A DNA stretch of 64,000 nucleotides from Nocardia alba NBRC 108234 (GCF_001612665.1 NZ_BDAX01000023.1:1-64000); one strand, 5' to 3'; shown: positions 9,195 to 22,115, counted from the stretch's first letter. Translations and numbers: made by a program. The notes: generated by a model not told the origin, from the letters alone.

Positions 9195-10222
9195 CCGAGC
9201 TCCGTCTCGATCCATTCGAGGTGTGCGGCAATGTAATTCAGGGTCGTCTCGTCCGGAACATCGCCGAACAGGACAGTGCCGATCTGCTGAGCGGGTACGC
9301 CGAGTCGGTTCGCCACGGCGATGACCAGTTGATCGTTGGTGAGCTCGCCGCGCAGGCGCGGGGTGATCCGGCGCAGCGTCGCGGCGCGCAGGATCTCGGC
9401 CACATGGGCTACGTCGCCGGAGCGGCGGTAGAGGCCGGCCTGCCCCGCGAGCAGTTCGTTCGCGGGGACCTCGACCGGACGCGGTTCGCCGACCAGCGCG
9501 CCACGCCTGCGCGCTCGCCACCAGATCAGCGCCACGAAGGCCAGCAGGAACTGCAACCCACCGAACGCCAACCAGCCGGGTAGGCGGGTGAAGATCGAGT
9601 CCTTGCCGCTGCCGAAATCGAGATCGCTGTCGTCGGGCGGGGTGTCCGGTGGATCCGGCGGGTTGGGCAGATCGGGCGGGTGGGGTGCGTTGGGGGCGCC
9701 GCACGACTGCATGGTGGCGTAGACCAGCAGCGCGATGGCGAGTCCCGCCGCGAGCGCCGCCCAGAAGCGGGGGTTGCGCAGGAACGAGGGCAGCGGGGGA
9801 AGCTTCCTGCGCTGCCTCGACTCTCGCTCGACCACCTCGACCTCGACCTCGAGCGGATCGAGGACGGGTGGTGGCGCGGACTGCGAGTATCGGTCGGCGT
9901 ATTCGAGGCGGCGGTACTCGTCCTCGGTGGCCGTGCGTCCGCCGTAGACGACTTCGTCGAAACTTCGTGCCGCCGGATGTAATTCAGTGGACTGCTCCAG
10001 CGGCAGCGCCGTGGTCGCATCGTCGGCGGTCTCCTGCGCGGTGCGCGAACGGCGCACCGGCAAGCTGCCGTCCTGTTCGAGTCCGCGCAGTACGGCACGG
10101 AAGCGTTCGCGCAGCGCGCGGTCGTAATCGCGGCGCCCCGCGGCGTTCTCGGCGGCGGCGCGATGTTCGGCGGCGGCGCCGAGACGAGGTTGCGGTGGAA
10201 CGCCATCGGGGAATTCGGTCAC
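9191..10222 (-). CDS. DUF4129-DUF4350-like fusion membrane protein
   Basis: A 343-residue protein. Residues about 15-120 resemble the cytoplasmic DUF4129 domain (AGRRDYDRALRERFRAVLRGLE, then SFDEVVYGGRTAT). A membrane helix lies at about 150-170. A Pro/Asp-rich linker (PPDLPNPPDPPDTPP) follows, then a second helix preceded by SIFTRLPGWLAFGG and a soluble tail (GLYRRSGDVAHVAEILRAATLRR) of the type that ends DUF4350 proteins. The central DUF4350 domain itself is missing. It looks like two usually separate genes merged. GTGA overlaps join it to both neighbours. Confidence 0.7.
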
Positions 10223-11100
10223 CGGCGATCACCGGGAATCCGGATGTCCATGCCTTCGCGCACACACCGCCTGCTGATGTAGCAGAGCACGCGGCTGGTC
10301 GCCTCGACGATCTCGCTCACGGTCACCACCAGCAGCAACCCGCCGACGAGCAGGGCGATGACGGCCCAGCGATGCGTACCGGAGAAGTCGGACAGGAAGA
10401 ACGGGATACCGAACGCGGGCACCGCGAGAACCGCGAAGATGCATCGCTGGGTGAGCCACAGACCGGCGGTCGGCCAGTCGGCGCCGTGCACGAGCTCCTT
10501 CGAACGGGCAACGCCCACACCGAAACCCGCGTGCTCGGCGACGATCGCCGGCTCGGTGACGAACCGCCGCGCGCGCACATACGAAAGCCAGATCAGCGCG
10601 AGCGGATAGGTGATCACCAGAATGCTGCCCACCAGCAGCACTGCGATCCCGATGAGCGTGAACACGATCTGGGCGAGCACCAACGGCGTCGACCGTCGGC
10701 CCGCGGCCCGCAACCCGTCGAGCAGGCCGTAGCGAACCCCGTGGAAATCGGCGAGCGCGATGGCGATGGTCGCACCACGCAGCACCAGGCGAATCACCCA
10801 CACACAGACCGCGGTCGACAGGATCGCGGCCCAGGCGGTGCCCGCATCGGAGCCGTCGGTGAGGTGGGAAACCAAGCCTGTCGCCCCGAGCGCGACGAGC
10901 ACACCGAGCGCGAGCGCACTTCCGCCGAGCACCGCGAAGGTCCGGATATGGGCCTGGATCAGCGCGAACGGCTCATCGAGCAATTCGCGGAAACGCAAGG
11001 GACGGATCGGCACCGTAGGCGGCATTGGCGGCACCGGCGCCTGCACCAGTGCCGGATCGACTCCCGCCCCGACGGCGCCAACCGTTTCGGCAGGACGCAC
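10219..11100 (-). CDS. Multi-pass membrane protein of the MoxR locus
   Basis: A 293-residue protein with a Pro-rich soluble N-terminus (residues 1-40) and about six membrane helices, resembling the membrane domain found in some glycerophosphodiester phosphodiesterases. No catalytic motif is visible. It is the first gene of a four-gene unit (this gene, DUF4129/4350 fusion, moxR, DUF58) with overlapping ends. GTG start at 11100. By position it corresponds to Rv3690. Confidence 0.75.
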   Translation of the reverse strand: MRPAETVGAVGAGVDPALVQAPVPPMPPTVPIRPLRFRELLDEPFALIQAHIRTFAVLGGSALALGVLVALGATGLVSHLTDGSDAGTAWAAILSTAVCVWVIRLVLRGATIAIALADFHGVRYGLLDGLRAAGRRSTPLVLAQIVFTLIGIAVLLVGSILVITYPLALIWLSYVRARRFVTEPAIVAEHAGFGVGVARSKELVHGADWPTAGLWLTQRCIFAVLAVPAFGIPFFLSDFSGTHRWAVIALLVGGLLLVVTVSEIVEATSRVLCYISRRCVREGMDIRIPGDRR

Positions 11101-11191
11101 GGGCCGAGTCTAGCCATTCCCGCCCGTCCCGCCCGGTGTGTCCTCCGAAGGCTCCGCCTCGACCGCGCCCCCGCTCCACCCCCCCCAGGCT

Positions 11192-11328
11192 GGGTAACCC
11201 CCGTATGTCTCTACCCAAAGGGGCCCGCCCCGATCTGGACTGACCGAAGGGTGCGACGAAGGAGTACCCGTAGGGAGGGAAGACCGGGGCCCAAGGGGCC
11301 CCGCTCGAGCGCGCCAGCGCTCCAAAAA
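11192..11328 (+). repeat. Interspersed intergenic element, copy 1
   Basis: A 137-bp GC-rich element beginning GGGTAACCCCCGTATGTCTC and ending GCGCCAGCGCTCCAAAAA. It contains an internal direct repeat (CCCAAAGGGGCCC near 11214 and CCCAAGGGGCCCC near 11290). A nearly identical inverted copy is at 32560-32694 and a shortened one at 57069-57129. All three lie between genes. No open frame is conserved across copies. Confidence 0.9.
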
Positions 11329-11340
11329 CAGGGCCCGGTT

Positions 11341-12963
11341 CTACCCGTTGTCATCCCTACCGAAAACCGGCTGCCCGACAGCCGACCCCTCATCGACCAA
11401 CGCCGAGACCCGTGGCAGCGCGATCTGAGTCGGCTTCAACCGCCCGCGCAACGTGACAGTTTCCCCGAGCACCCACTGCGCGGATTCGGAGTCGGCCGCC
11501 GCCGCGAGCGTCGTCGCCGAGGTCAACAACCGCTCGTCGTGCTGTTTGGACAGCTCGCACAGCCGGGCGGCCTCGTTCACCGCGTCACCGATCACCGTGA
11601 ACTCGTACCGATTGTGCGTCCCCACATTGCCCGCCACCACCCGTCCGGCCGCGACGCCGATCCCCGCGTCGAGGTCGGAGGCATCGCGCAATCGGCGCTG
11701 GATCGCCCGACCGCACGACAGTGCCGACCCGGCCGGGTCGTCGAGGGGAGCGGGGGTGCCGAACACGGCGAGCGCGGCGTCACCCTCGAACTTGTTGAGC
11801 AGCCCGCCGTGCCGCTCGACCTCGTCGACGACGATGTCGAAGAACCGGTTGAGAATGCCGACGATCTCGGGTGCCGGCAGGGTGGCCGCCATCGTGGTGG
11901 AGCCGATGATGTCGATGAACAGGGCCGCGGCTTCGGTTTCGGTGCCGCCGAGCACCGGCTGGGAGGCGATGGCCGCCATCGCGACATCGTGGCCGACGTG
12001 CTTGCCGAACAGGTCCTCGATCATCGCCCGCTCGCGCAGGCCGTGCACCATCGTGTTGAAGCCGCTCTGTAGCTCGCCCAGTTCGGTGCCGTCGTAGAGG
12101 GCGATCTCGGCGTCGAGGTCACCGTTCTCGACGCGGCGCAGCGCCTGTCGCACACCCTTGATCGGGGCCACCGTCGCCGCGACGACCTGGGCCATCAGGA
12201 TCAACCCGAACACCAGCGCCGAGCCGCCGAAGCTGAGCATGCACACCGCGAGCCTGGCCTTGCTCACCGCGGGATCGGCCAGCGCCCACACCGCCACTGT
12301 CATCGTCAGCGTCACCGGCACCCCCACCCCGACGAACCACGACAGCATGGTCCGACCGAACACACCGATGCCGCGGCGGCGGTGCGGGTCGGCGGCCAGC
12401 ACGCGCGCGGTCACCGGGCGCAGCGCGAACTCGATGATCAGGTAGCTGTTGGCGCACACGACGATCGCGGCGGCTCCGGTCGAGAGGACGACCTTGGGAA
12501 TCAGCGCGGGCTCCAGCACGCCGTAGACGATGGTGAGCACTGCCGACGTGAGCGTCCACAGAAGGGCCTGCTGTAGCACCATCCAGCGCGGCGCCGACAC
12601 GGTGACCTGCTGTTCGGCCGGTGTCGGCACGTGCTCGGGATCGGTGGCCCAGCCCATCGTGCGGACCCCCGCCACGGTGCCCCACACGGTGCCGCCGGCC
12701 AGCGCCAGCGCGGCGCACAGTGGGGTGAAAACGCTGTTCACCAGCAGGAGTTGTCGGGTGAACACGGTGGGGCCCGGCAGGACGAAGCCCGCCAGCACCA
12801 CCACCATGACGATGCCGATCAGATTGGCGATGAGCAGCGGAACGGTGAGCAACAACTGCACTCGGACGCGACGGATCTTCGATGCCTCGTCGACCGGCCC
12901 GAGTAGCGGAGAGCCCCATGGCGCTGATCCCGCCGCGCCTGCCGATCCATCGCGGTTGATCAC
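11341..12963 (-). CDS. Membrane adenylate cyclase with HAMP domain
   Basis: A 540-residue class III nucleotide cyclase of the Rv1318c-Rv1320c type: six hydrophobic segments (about residues 35-265), a HAMP linker (IKGVRQALRRVENGDLDAEI, about 268-320) and a catalytic domain (about 345-500). Metal-binding aspartates fall in LFIDIIGST (351) and FEGDAAL (395), Lys 391 suits adenine recognition, and VIGDAVNEAAR supplies the transition-state Asn and Arg. The enzyme should be active in making cAMP at the membrane. The start is uncertain: GTG 12963 is used, GTG 13017 is possible, and neither has a good ribosome site. Confidence 0.88.
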   Translation of the reverse strand: MINRDGSAGAAGSAPWGSPLLGPVDEASKIRRVRVQLLLTVPLLIANLIGIVMVVVLAGFVLPGPTVFTRQLLLVNSVFTPLCAALALAGGTVWGTVAGVRTMGWATDPEHVPTPAEQQVTVSAPRWMVLQQALLWTLTSAVLTIVYGVLEPALIPKVVLSTGAAAIVVCANSYLIIEFALRPVTARVLAADPHRRRGIGVFGRTMLSWFVGVGVPVTLTMTVAVWALADPAVSKARLAVCMLSFGGSALVFGLILMAQVVAATVAPIKGVRQALRRVENGDLDAEIALYDGTELGELQSGFNTMVHGLRERAMIEDLFGKHVGHDVAMAAIASQPVLGGTETEAAALFIDIIGSTTMAATLPAPEIVGILNRFFDIVVDEVERHGGLLNKFEGDAALAVFGTPAPLDDPAGSALSCGRAIQRRLRDASDLDAGIGVAAGRVVAGNVGTHNRYEFTVIGDAVNEAARLCELSKQHDERLLTSATTLAAAADSESAQWVLGETVTLRGRLKPTQIALPRVSALVDEGSAVGQPVFGRDDNG

Positions 12964-13252
12964 CTCTGCACTGTAAACCGATGGCGCTACTGTCGGCCAC
13001 AGAGTTGCCCAGGTCACTGTGTGGGTGGGTTTGCTATAACAAGTGGTCGTGATCGGTTTTGTGATGGCGCACGGGGTTTCCGGCGGCGGTGTCGAGTGTT
13101 GAGTCTTATGGTGTACAAATGTTCACTGAGTGGTGCGGTGAACTTCGGGGGCTGTCCGGCCTGGGTGGTGAACGTTGGGTCGGGACACGGCCTGGGCTAT
13201 ACCGGGCGACTCGGCAGTACCGGGCGGCAGAGGAGGTGGGTGGTCGGTGTTG

Positions 13253-15052
13253 TCAGGGGGCGGGCGGCAGTTGGCGGGGGGTGCCGGGAAGCTGGTTGGG
13301 GGTGCCGGCGGGGAGTTCGCCGTGGGAGTTCGTCTCGGGTAGGGCGTTGCCCTCGCCGGCGGGTAGGGCGGTGTAGGTGGGGGCCACGGGGTATTGGCGG
13401 GGGTCGGGGTGAAAGCGGCTCGATGGTGCGTCGACCACGTTCGAGGCGATCTGCTGGGCGTACGGCTGGTACTGCTGGTGGGGGTAGGCGTTCGGCGGTA
13501 GGAAGGCCTGCGCGGGCTGACCCGGTAGGTGGTATCCGGCGGGGACCTGTTGCTGCGCGGAATCCTGGGTGTCGACGGTGACCTTGCGGGTGCGGCGCAG
13601 TGTGAACGTCACCTCCTCCACCTCCTCGAATGCCTGTCGCGCGGTCCGCAGGGGGTGGGTGGCCGAGTCGAAGGCATTGGCCACGAAGGCCGGTACCAGC
13701 GGACGGATCCAGCGGGCGGCGGTGTCGGTGAACGGCACGGTCCCGATGATCGGCAACTCCAACCCGCCGCCGCTGGTCGGGGCCTGCGCGGGTGGCTGCT
13801 GCGTCGGTGCGTGGTGCGCGGGGACGAGAGTCCCGCCGGCGGGCAGCGCGTGCTGGACGTACCCGGCGGGCAGCTGCGATGTCACGTTCGGCTCCAGAGA
13901 CACGGAGTCGTCCTTTCGATGCGGCTCGGCGAAACCGAGCTCGAAACCGCCGATCGCGGCGATGATCCTGGTGCGCTGACGTTCTCGATCGATCACGGTA
14001 TCGGCTTCGATGGCCAGTTGCGCGGCCGTGAGCTCGTGTTCGGCGCGCAGGGCGGCCGTCTCCACGCGCACCTCGGCGCGTTTCACCGCGATGGCGGCGT
14101 CGGCCTCGCGCTGGGCCCGATCGGCCACGTCCGCGGCGTCGACCCGGCGGTCGAGCGAGGTTTCGCCGCGCCACCAGCGCAGCAGCAGCGGCAGCAGGGC
14201 AACGACGACGCCCGCGACGAGCAGGAGCAGGCGCAGCACCGCCGTGCCCGCGTGCGCGGCGGTGTAGCTGTTCATGGCCAGCCAGCGCGCGCCCAAGCCA
14301 CGGTCGCCCTCGGCGAACGCGGTGGCCCGCGCGGCCGCCAGGGTGGCCGACTCGGTCCGAACCCGCTGGTCGACGCCATCGACGCGGCCCTGCGCGGTGG
14401 CGAGCTGTGCGCGGGCGTCGGCGAGCATGTCGTTGGCGGTCTGGGCTTCCGGACCGCGACCCGGTACCCCGGTGATCCTGGTTCGCGGGCATTCCGGGGT
14501 GGGATTGAACTCGCATCGGGCGGTCACCAGCGCGCGGTCGATATCGGCCTGCGATTTGGCGATGCTCAGATCGAGCGCGGCACGGTCCGCGGTGGCCAGG
14601 TCGAACGAGGCGCGGGCGGCGACCACGGCGGGCGCGTTCTCGGCGCTCGCCTGGGCGCGCACATCCAGTTCCCGGTCGACGGTCCCGCCGAGCAGCACGG
14701 TGGCGGCGAGTTCGGCGACGAAGACACCCGCCAGCACCCCCACCCCGATCCTCGCCGCGAGGCCGAACCGATCGCGCTCGGCGGCGGGCGTGGTCGCCAG
14801 CGCCCGGCCGAGCGCACCCGCGGCAACCACGATGACCAGGGCGAACAGCGTCGCGCCGAAGACGCCCGCCGACGCGGTGAGCAGCGCGCACAACGCGACC
14901 AGACCGGCGATCACCGCGAACAACGTCACGGCGGCACCGGTGACGAGATAACGGCCCTGTTCATGGCGCAGAGCCAGTTCAGCGCCCGATTCGTGGTCCC
15001 GGCGCCGTGGCGAGGCGAGGCCTCCGCCGAGCCAGGTGAGTAAGCCGGTCAT
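13253..15052 (-). CDS. DUF4407 domain membrane protein
   Basis: A 599-residue protein. The N-terminal half matches DUF4407: four helices (about 40-60, 65-85, 100-125, 265-290) framing a coiled region rich in Ala, Arg and Asp (about 130-250). After the last helix come a charged coiled coil and then a long Pro/Gln/Tyr-rich disordered tail (about 400-599, with QQYQPYAQQ and repeated LPAG units). Role unknown in this family. Start ATG at 15052 (MTGLLTWLGGG). Upstream is the long gltB spacer. Confidence 0.8.
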   Translation of the reverse strand: MTGLLTWLGGGLASPRRRDHESGAELALRHEQGRYLVTGAAVTLFAVIAGLVALCALLTASAGVFGATLFALVIVVAAGALGRALATTPAAERDRFGLAARIGVGVLAGVFVAELAATVLLGGTVDRELDVRAQASAENAPAVVAARASFDLATADRAALDLSIAKSQADIDRALVTARCEFNPTPECPRTRITGVPGRGPEAQTANDMLADARAQLATAQGRVDGVDQRVRTESATLAAARATAFAEGDRGLGARWLAMNSYTAAHAGTAVLRLLLLVAGVVVALLPLLLRWWRGETSLDRRVDAADVADRAQREADAAIAVKRAEVRVETAALRAEHELTAAQLAIEADTVIDRERQRTRIIAAIGGFELGFAEPHRKDDSVSLEPNVTSQLPAGYVQHALPAGGTLVPAHHAPTQQPPAQAPTSGGGLELPIIGTVPFTDTAARWIRPLVPAFVANAFDSATHPLRTARQAFEEVEEVTFTLRRTRKVTVDTQDSAQQQVPAGYHLPGQPAQAFLPPNAYPHQQYQPYAQQIASNVVDAPSSRFHPDPRQYPVAPTYTALPAGEGNALPETNSHGELPAGTPNQLPGTPRQLPPAP

Positions 15053-15675
15053 GAGAGTTCTCCCCGGGTCGTGCGCTCCACTGGGTATGGCGAAACTGGT
15101 GGCTGAGGCGAAACTGGGATGGATTCGTTGTGCCAGCGTGACAGGCCGAACTCCGACACACCGAGTGGCGGGGCGCTACTTGTGGTCAGCCTCACAACTG
15201 AGGGGTCGGCTCGTCGCGGCGACCGAGGTATTCCTCCGCCGATGTCGGCGTGTCGCGCGCGGCGAGCCGGGCCGCACGGCTGTCCGCGCCGGATTTGTGT
15301 CGAAAGACACTGCCAGAAGTTAGCCAGTGGTGTGCTGTGGCGCACATTTCGCAGTACAGACCGTACGGTCGGATGACTGGCGCGCTTGTGGGGGCCCGTG
15401 TCGGGAATATCTCACAGTCCGTACCCCCGGTTAGCGGAGGTGAGAGGTTTGACCAGGGCATCTACAGGGAAATCTGCTGCGGTGCAGGTGAGTTCAGCTT
15501 TCGGCCCGGGGTCGGAGGCTGATTCGAGCCCGTTCGCCGACAGTGTTCACGCAGGTGGGCGGGGGTTGTCCGGGATCGATCCGGTCCCCGGTCTGCTTTA
15601 CACTGGACAACGCGCGCGACGAAGCAAGCAGTCGTTACAAACCCCAGCTAGACGGGTTACTTAGCACAACCTTAG
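15053..15675. other. Spacer upstream of gltB leader
   Basis: About 620 bp between the divergent DUF4407 and gltB units. Only short, unconvincing frames occur. A 12-bp perfect palindrome GACCGTACGGTC at 15359-15370 is a possible regulator site. The DUF4407 promoter must also lie here, but I could not fix it. Confidence 0.4.
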
Positions 15676-15704
15676 TTGGTTGGGTCTGCGGTCTGACTTA
15701 TCGT
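15676..15704 (+). promoter_or_regulatory. Putative gltB promoter
   Basis: TTGGTT (15676-15681) and TATCGT (15699-15704) are separated by 17 nt, fitting an actinobacterial SigA-type promoter. It would give a 5' leader of roughly 270 nt that includes the hairpin array at 15715-15878. Confidence 0.4.
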
Positions 15705-15714
15705 TTGCTCTTAC

Positions 15715-15878
15715 GCCGAACACACCCATGTTCGGCCAACCACCTGTTCGAGGCCCGGTGAAACCGGGCCAAGAGTAGCGGGTGAAACCCCGCGCAGAGG
15801 TAAGGGAGAAGTAAGCATCCCGTTACCTCTGAGCACCCCAACTACGTCAACGCCGCAAACCACCACTGTCGCTGGTTT
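15715..15878 (+). ncRNA. Structured 5' leader of gltB (unknown class)
   Basis: Five hairpins in a row: GCCGAAC/GTTCGGC (15715-15736); GGCCCGG-TGAAA-CCGGGCC (15752-15770); GCGGG-TGAAA(C)-CCCGC (15778-15793); CAGAGGTAAGGGA paired with TCCC-G-TTACCTCTG (15795-15831, one bulge); and AAACCA/TGGTTT (15857-15878). Hairpins two and three share a GGTGAAACC apex. The gltB start is 105 nt further on. I cannot match it to glutamine, ydaO, cobalamin or T-box consensus; it may be a riboswitch, a protein-binding leader or an attenuator. Confidence 0.5.
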
Positions 15879-15982
15879 CGGGTCGTACGGACGCAGTCTT
15901 GACGGAGGCGAAACGACGAAGGGCCCACGCTCAGCTTGCTGGGTGGCCGACATCGACAGCCGACTTTCTTGAAGGCAGAGGC

Positions 15983-18900
15983 ATGACGCAACTTCCTGGC
16001 CACAGGTCACCCGGAGTCACCGGGCTCTACGATCCGGCATTCGAGCACGACGCCTGCGGCGTCGCGTTCGTCGCCGACATGCATGGACGACGCAGTCGAG
16101 ACATCGTCGACAAGGCCATCACGGCCCTGCTGAACCTGGAGCACCGCGGTGCTGCGGGTGCCGAGCCGAACTCCGGCGACGGCGCGGGCGTCCTGATCCA
16201 GCTCCCGGACAAGTTCTTCCGCGCGATCATCGCCGAGAGTGCCGCTCCCTTCGAGTTGCCGCCCGAGGGCTCCTACGCCTCCGGTATCGCGTTCCTGCCG
16301 CAGGCCCGCCGCGAAGCCGCGCGGGCCGCCTACGGCGTCGAGAAGATCGTCACCGAAGAGGGCCTGGCCGTGCTCGGCTGGCGCGAGGTGCCGATCGACG
16401 AGTCCTCGCTCGGCGCGCTGGCCCGTGATGCCATGCCGACCTTCCGGCAGATCTTCATCGGCTCGCCGAAGAACTCCGCTGAGCAGCTCTCCGGCATGGA
16501 CCTGGAGCGTCGCGCCTATGTGATCCGCAAGCGGATCGAGCACGAGCTCGGTAAGGCAGGCCCCGGCGAGGGCACCGTCGGCAAGGAATCGGTGTACTTC
16601 CCGAGCCTGTCCGGCCAGACCTTCATCTACAAGGGCATGTTCACCACGCCCCAGCTGCGTGCGTTCTACCTGGACCTGCAGGACGAGCGCGTCGAGTCGG
16701 CCATCGGCATCGTGCACTCGCGCTTCTCCACCAACACCTTCCCCTCGTGGCCGCTGGCGCACCCGTTCCGCCGGGTCGCCCACAACGGTGAGATCAACAC
16801 GGTCACCGGTAACGAGAACTGGATGCGCGCCCGTGAGGCGCTGCTGCGCAGCGACGTGTTCGGCAAGGACGAAGCGGGCAAGAACCGTCTGCAGAAGATC
16901 TTCCCCGTCTGCACCCCCGGCGCCTCCGACACCGCGCGTTTCGACGAGGTGCTCGAACTGCTGCACCTGGGCGGTCGCGAACTGCACCACGCCATCATGA
17001 TGATGATTCCCGAGGCGTGGGAGCGTAACGAGAACCTCGACCCCGCCCGGCGCGCGTTCTACGAGTACCACTCGATGCTGATGGAGCCGTGGGACGGCCC
17101 GGCGGCGGTGTGCTTCTCCGACGGCACCAAGATCGGCGCCGTGCTCGACCGCAACGGTCTGCGCCCCGGCCGCATCTGGGTCACCGAGGACGGCCTGGTC
17201 GTGCTCGCGTCCGAGGTCGGCGTGCTCGACATCGACCCCGCCACCGTGGTCAAGAAGATCCGCCTGCAGCCGGGCAAGATGTTCCTGGTCGACACCGAGC
17301 AGGGCCGTATCGTCACCGACGAGGAGGTCAAGTCGGAGCTGGCCGCGGCGCAGCCGTACCAGCAGTGGCTCGACGAGGGCGTCAGCCGCCTGGCCGATCT
17401 GCCCGACCGCCCGCACGTGCACATGTCGCACGACCGGGTGCTGATCCGGCAGCAGATCTTCGGCTACACCACCGAGGACCTGAACCTGCTGATCACGCCG
17501 ATGGCCAAGACCGGTGGCGAGGCGCTGGGCTCGATGGGTACCGATACGCCGATCGCGGTGCTGTCGAACCGGTCGCGGCTGCTGTTCGACTACTTCTCGC
17601 AGCTGTTCGCGCAGGTCACCAACCCGCCGCTCGACGCCATCCGCGAGAAGGTCGTCACCAGCCTCAAGCGCAACCTCGGCCCCGAGGCCGACCTGCTGCA
17701 CCCGGGCCCCGACTCCTGTCGCATGATCGCGCTCGAACAGCCCATTCTGGACAACGACGAGCTGGCCAAGCTCGTTCACATCAACGACGACGGCAGCCAG
17801 CCGGGCCTGCGCTCGGTGGTCGTGCGCGGTCTGTACCCGGTCGCCGAGGGCGGTGCGGGCCTGCGCAGGGCACTCGAGGCCATCAACACCCAGGTCTCGG
17901 CCGCCATCGACGGCGGCGCGCGCATCATCGTGCTGTCCGACCGCGAGTCCAACGAGAAGCTGGCGCCGATCCCGTCGCTGCTGCTCACCTCGTCGGTGCA
18001 CCACCACCTGGTCCGCGAGCGGACCCGCACCATGGTCGGCCTGGTCGTGGAGGCCGGTGACGCCCGCGAGGTGCACCACATGGCCCTGCTGATCGGTTTC
18101 GGCGCCGCCGCGATCAACCCGTACATGGCCTTCGAGACCATCGAGGACATGCTCGAGCGCGGCTCCCTGCAGATTCCGGGCAGCACCGGCGATCTGGGCG
18201 CCGACTTCCGCAAGGCGGTCGCGAACTACTGCACCGCGGCCAGCAACGGCGTGCTCAAGGTGATGTCGAAGATGGGCATCTCCACCCTCGCCTCCTACAA
18301 CGGCGCCCAGCTGTACCAGGTCATCGGCCTGGCCCAGGACCTGGTCGACGAGTACTTCACCGGCCTGCGCTCCCCGCTGAGCGGCATCGGCCTCGACGAG
18401 ATCGCCGAGGAGGTGGCCGTACGCCACCGCGTCGCGTTCCTGGAGAACCGCAACGAGCGCGCGCACCGCGAGCTCGAGGTCGGCGGCGAATACCAGTGGC
18501 GTCGTGAGGGCGAGTACCACCTGTTCAACCCGGACACGGTGTTCAAGCTCCAGCACGCGACCCGCAGCGGTCAGTACTCGATCTTCAAGGAGTACACCAA
18601 GCTGGTCGACGATCAGTCCGAGCGCCTCGCCGCGCTGCGTGGCCTGTTCAAGTTCAAGTCGAACCAGCGCGCGTCGATCTCCATCGACGAGGTCGAGCCC
18701 GCGAGCGAGATCGTGAAGCGTTTCTCGACCGGCGCGATGAGCTACGGCTCCATCTCCGCCGAGGCGCACGAGACCCTCGCCATCGCGATGAACCGCATCG
18801 GCGCCCGCTCGAACTCCGGTGAGGGCGGCGAGAGCCCCGCTCGCTTCGAGGTCGAGGAGAACGGCGACTGGCGTCGTTCGGCGATCAAGCAGGTCGCGTC

Positions 18901-20642
18901 GGGTCGCTTCGGCGTCACCGCGCACTACCTGACCAACGCCACCGACATCCAGATCAAGATGGCCCAGGGCGCCAAGCCGGGCGAGGGCGGCCAGCTGCCC
19001 GCGCACAAGGTGTACCCGTGGGTCGCCGAGGTGCGTCACTCCACGCCGGGCGTCGGCCTGATCTCGCCGCCGCCGCACCACGACATCTACTCGATCGAGG
19101 ATCTCGCTCAGCTGATCCACGATCTGAAGAACGCGAACCCGCAGGCTCGGATTCACGTGAAACTTGTCGCGGAACCGGGCGTCGGCACCGTCGCCACGGG
19201 TGTCTCCAAGGCACACGCCGACGTGGTGCTCATCTCGGGCCACGACGGCGGCACCGGCGCATCGCCGCTGACCTCGCTCAAGCACGCGGGTGGGCCGTGG
19301 GAGCTCGGCCTGGCCGAGACCCAGCAGACCCTGCTGCTCAACGGCCTGCGTGACCGCATCGTCGTGCAGGTCGACGGTCAGATGAAGACCGGCCGCGACG
19401 TGATGATCGCCGCCCTGCTCGGCGCCGAGGAGTTCGGTTTCGCGACCGCGCCGCTGGTGGTCTCGGGTTGCATCATGATGCGCGTGTGTCACCTCGACAC
19501 CTGTCCGGTCGGCATCGCCACCCAGAACCCGGTGCTGCGCGAGCGCTTCACCGGCAAGCCGGAATTCGTCGAGAACTTCATGATGTTCATCGCCGAGGAG
19601 GTGCGTGAGCTGCTCGCCGAGCTGGGCTTCCGCACCCTCGACGAGGCCGTCGGCCGGGTCGACCTGCTCGACACCGCCAAGGCCAAGCAGCACTACAAGG
19701 CCGCCAAGTTGGACCTGTCGCCGATCCTGGACATGCCGGAAACGGCGTTCATGAACCAGAACACCCGGTGCACCGGTTCCCAGGACCACGGTCTGGACAA
19801 GGCTCTCGACAACGAGCTGATCGCGCAGAGCGCCCCCGCGCTCGAGCGTGGCAAAGCGGTCAAGATCGAAACCAAGATCACCAACGTGAACCGTACGGTC
19901 GGCACCATGCTCGGCCACGAGGTGACCAAGCTCTACGGTGGCGCGGGCCTGCCCGACGACACCATCGACATCACCTTCACCGGTTCGGCGGGCAACAGCT
20001 TCGGCGCGTTCGTCCCGGCCGGCATCACGCTGCGGGTCTTCGGCGACGCCAACGACTACGTCGGCAAGGGTCTGTCGGGTGGCCACATCGTGGTCCGTCC
20101 GTCGGCTTCCGCACCGGAAGCCTTCGTCGCCGAGAACAACATCATCGCGGGCAACGTGATCATGTTCGGCGCCACCAGCGGTCGCATCCTGATCAACGGT
20201 GTCGCGGGCGAGCGCTTCGGCGTGCGCAACTCCGGCGCCACCGCGGTCGTCGAGGGTGTGGGCGACCACGCGCTCGAGTACATGACCGGTGGTCGCGTGG
20301 TCATCCTCGGCGACACCGGCCGCAACCTCGGCGCGGGCATGTCCGGCGGTGTGGCCTACATCTACGACCCCGAGGGCAAACTGCCCGGCCGGGTCAACCC
20401 GGATCAGGTCGACGCGATCGAGCAGCTCTCCGGTGACGACTTCACCTGGCTGCGCGACATCATCACGACCCACCGTGACGAATCGGGTTCGGCTGTGGCC
20501 GAACGCATCCTGAGCGACTGGTCCCAGCAGGTGAACCACTTCGTGAAGGTCATGCCCCGCGAATACAAGAAGGTTCTACTCGCCATCTCCGAGGCCGAAA
20601 AGGCCGGCAAGGATGTCGACACCGCGATCATGGAGGCGGCTC

Positions 20643-20650
<8 letters not shown>
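15983..20650 (+). CDS. gltB: Glutamate synthase large subunit
   Basis: A 1,555-residue GOGAT alpha subunit that transfers the glutamine amide to 2-oxoglutarate. The N-terminal glutamine amidotransferase begins at Cys25 (EHDACGVAF) after a short propeptide. The central and FMN-binding synthase domains follow, with the 3Fe-4S cysteine cluster in CIMMRVCHLDTCPVGIATQ. The C-terminal beta-helix (GXXGG repeats, FVAENNIIAGNVIMFGATSG) completes it. Full length for the family. ATG at 15983 is preferred over an upstream extension because GAAGGCAGAGG precedes it. The 3' end overlaps gltD by 8 nt, coupling translation. Confidence 0.97.

Positions 20651-22115
<1,465 letters not shown>

Noticed and set aside
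9649..12072. 807-codon plus-strand frame across the DUF4129, membrane and cyclase genes
   Set aside because: Arg/Pro-rich shadow covering several well-supported minus-strand genes.
13018..13252. Small plus-strand frame at 13089-13376
   Set aside because: Overlaps the DUF4407 3' end and has shadow composition; no homology.
16007..20539. 1,510-codon open frame opposite gltB
   Set aside because: Antisense shadow of gltB created by high third-position GC; composition unlike protein and gltB matches its family over full length.
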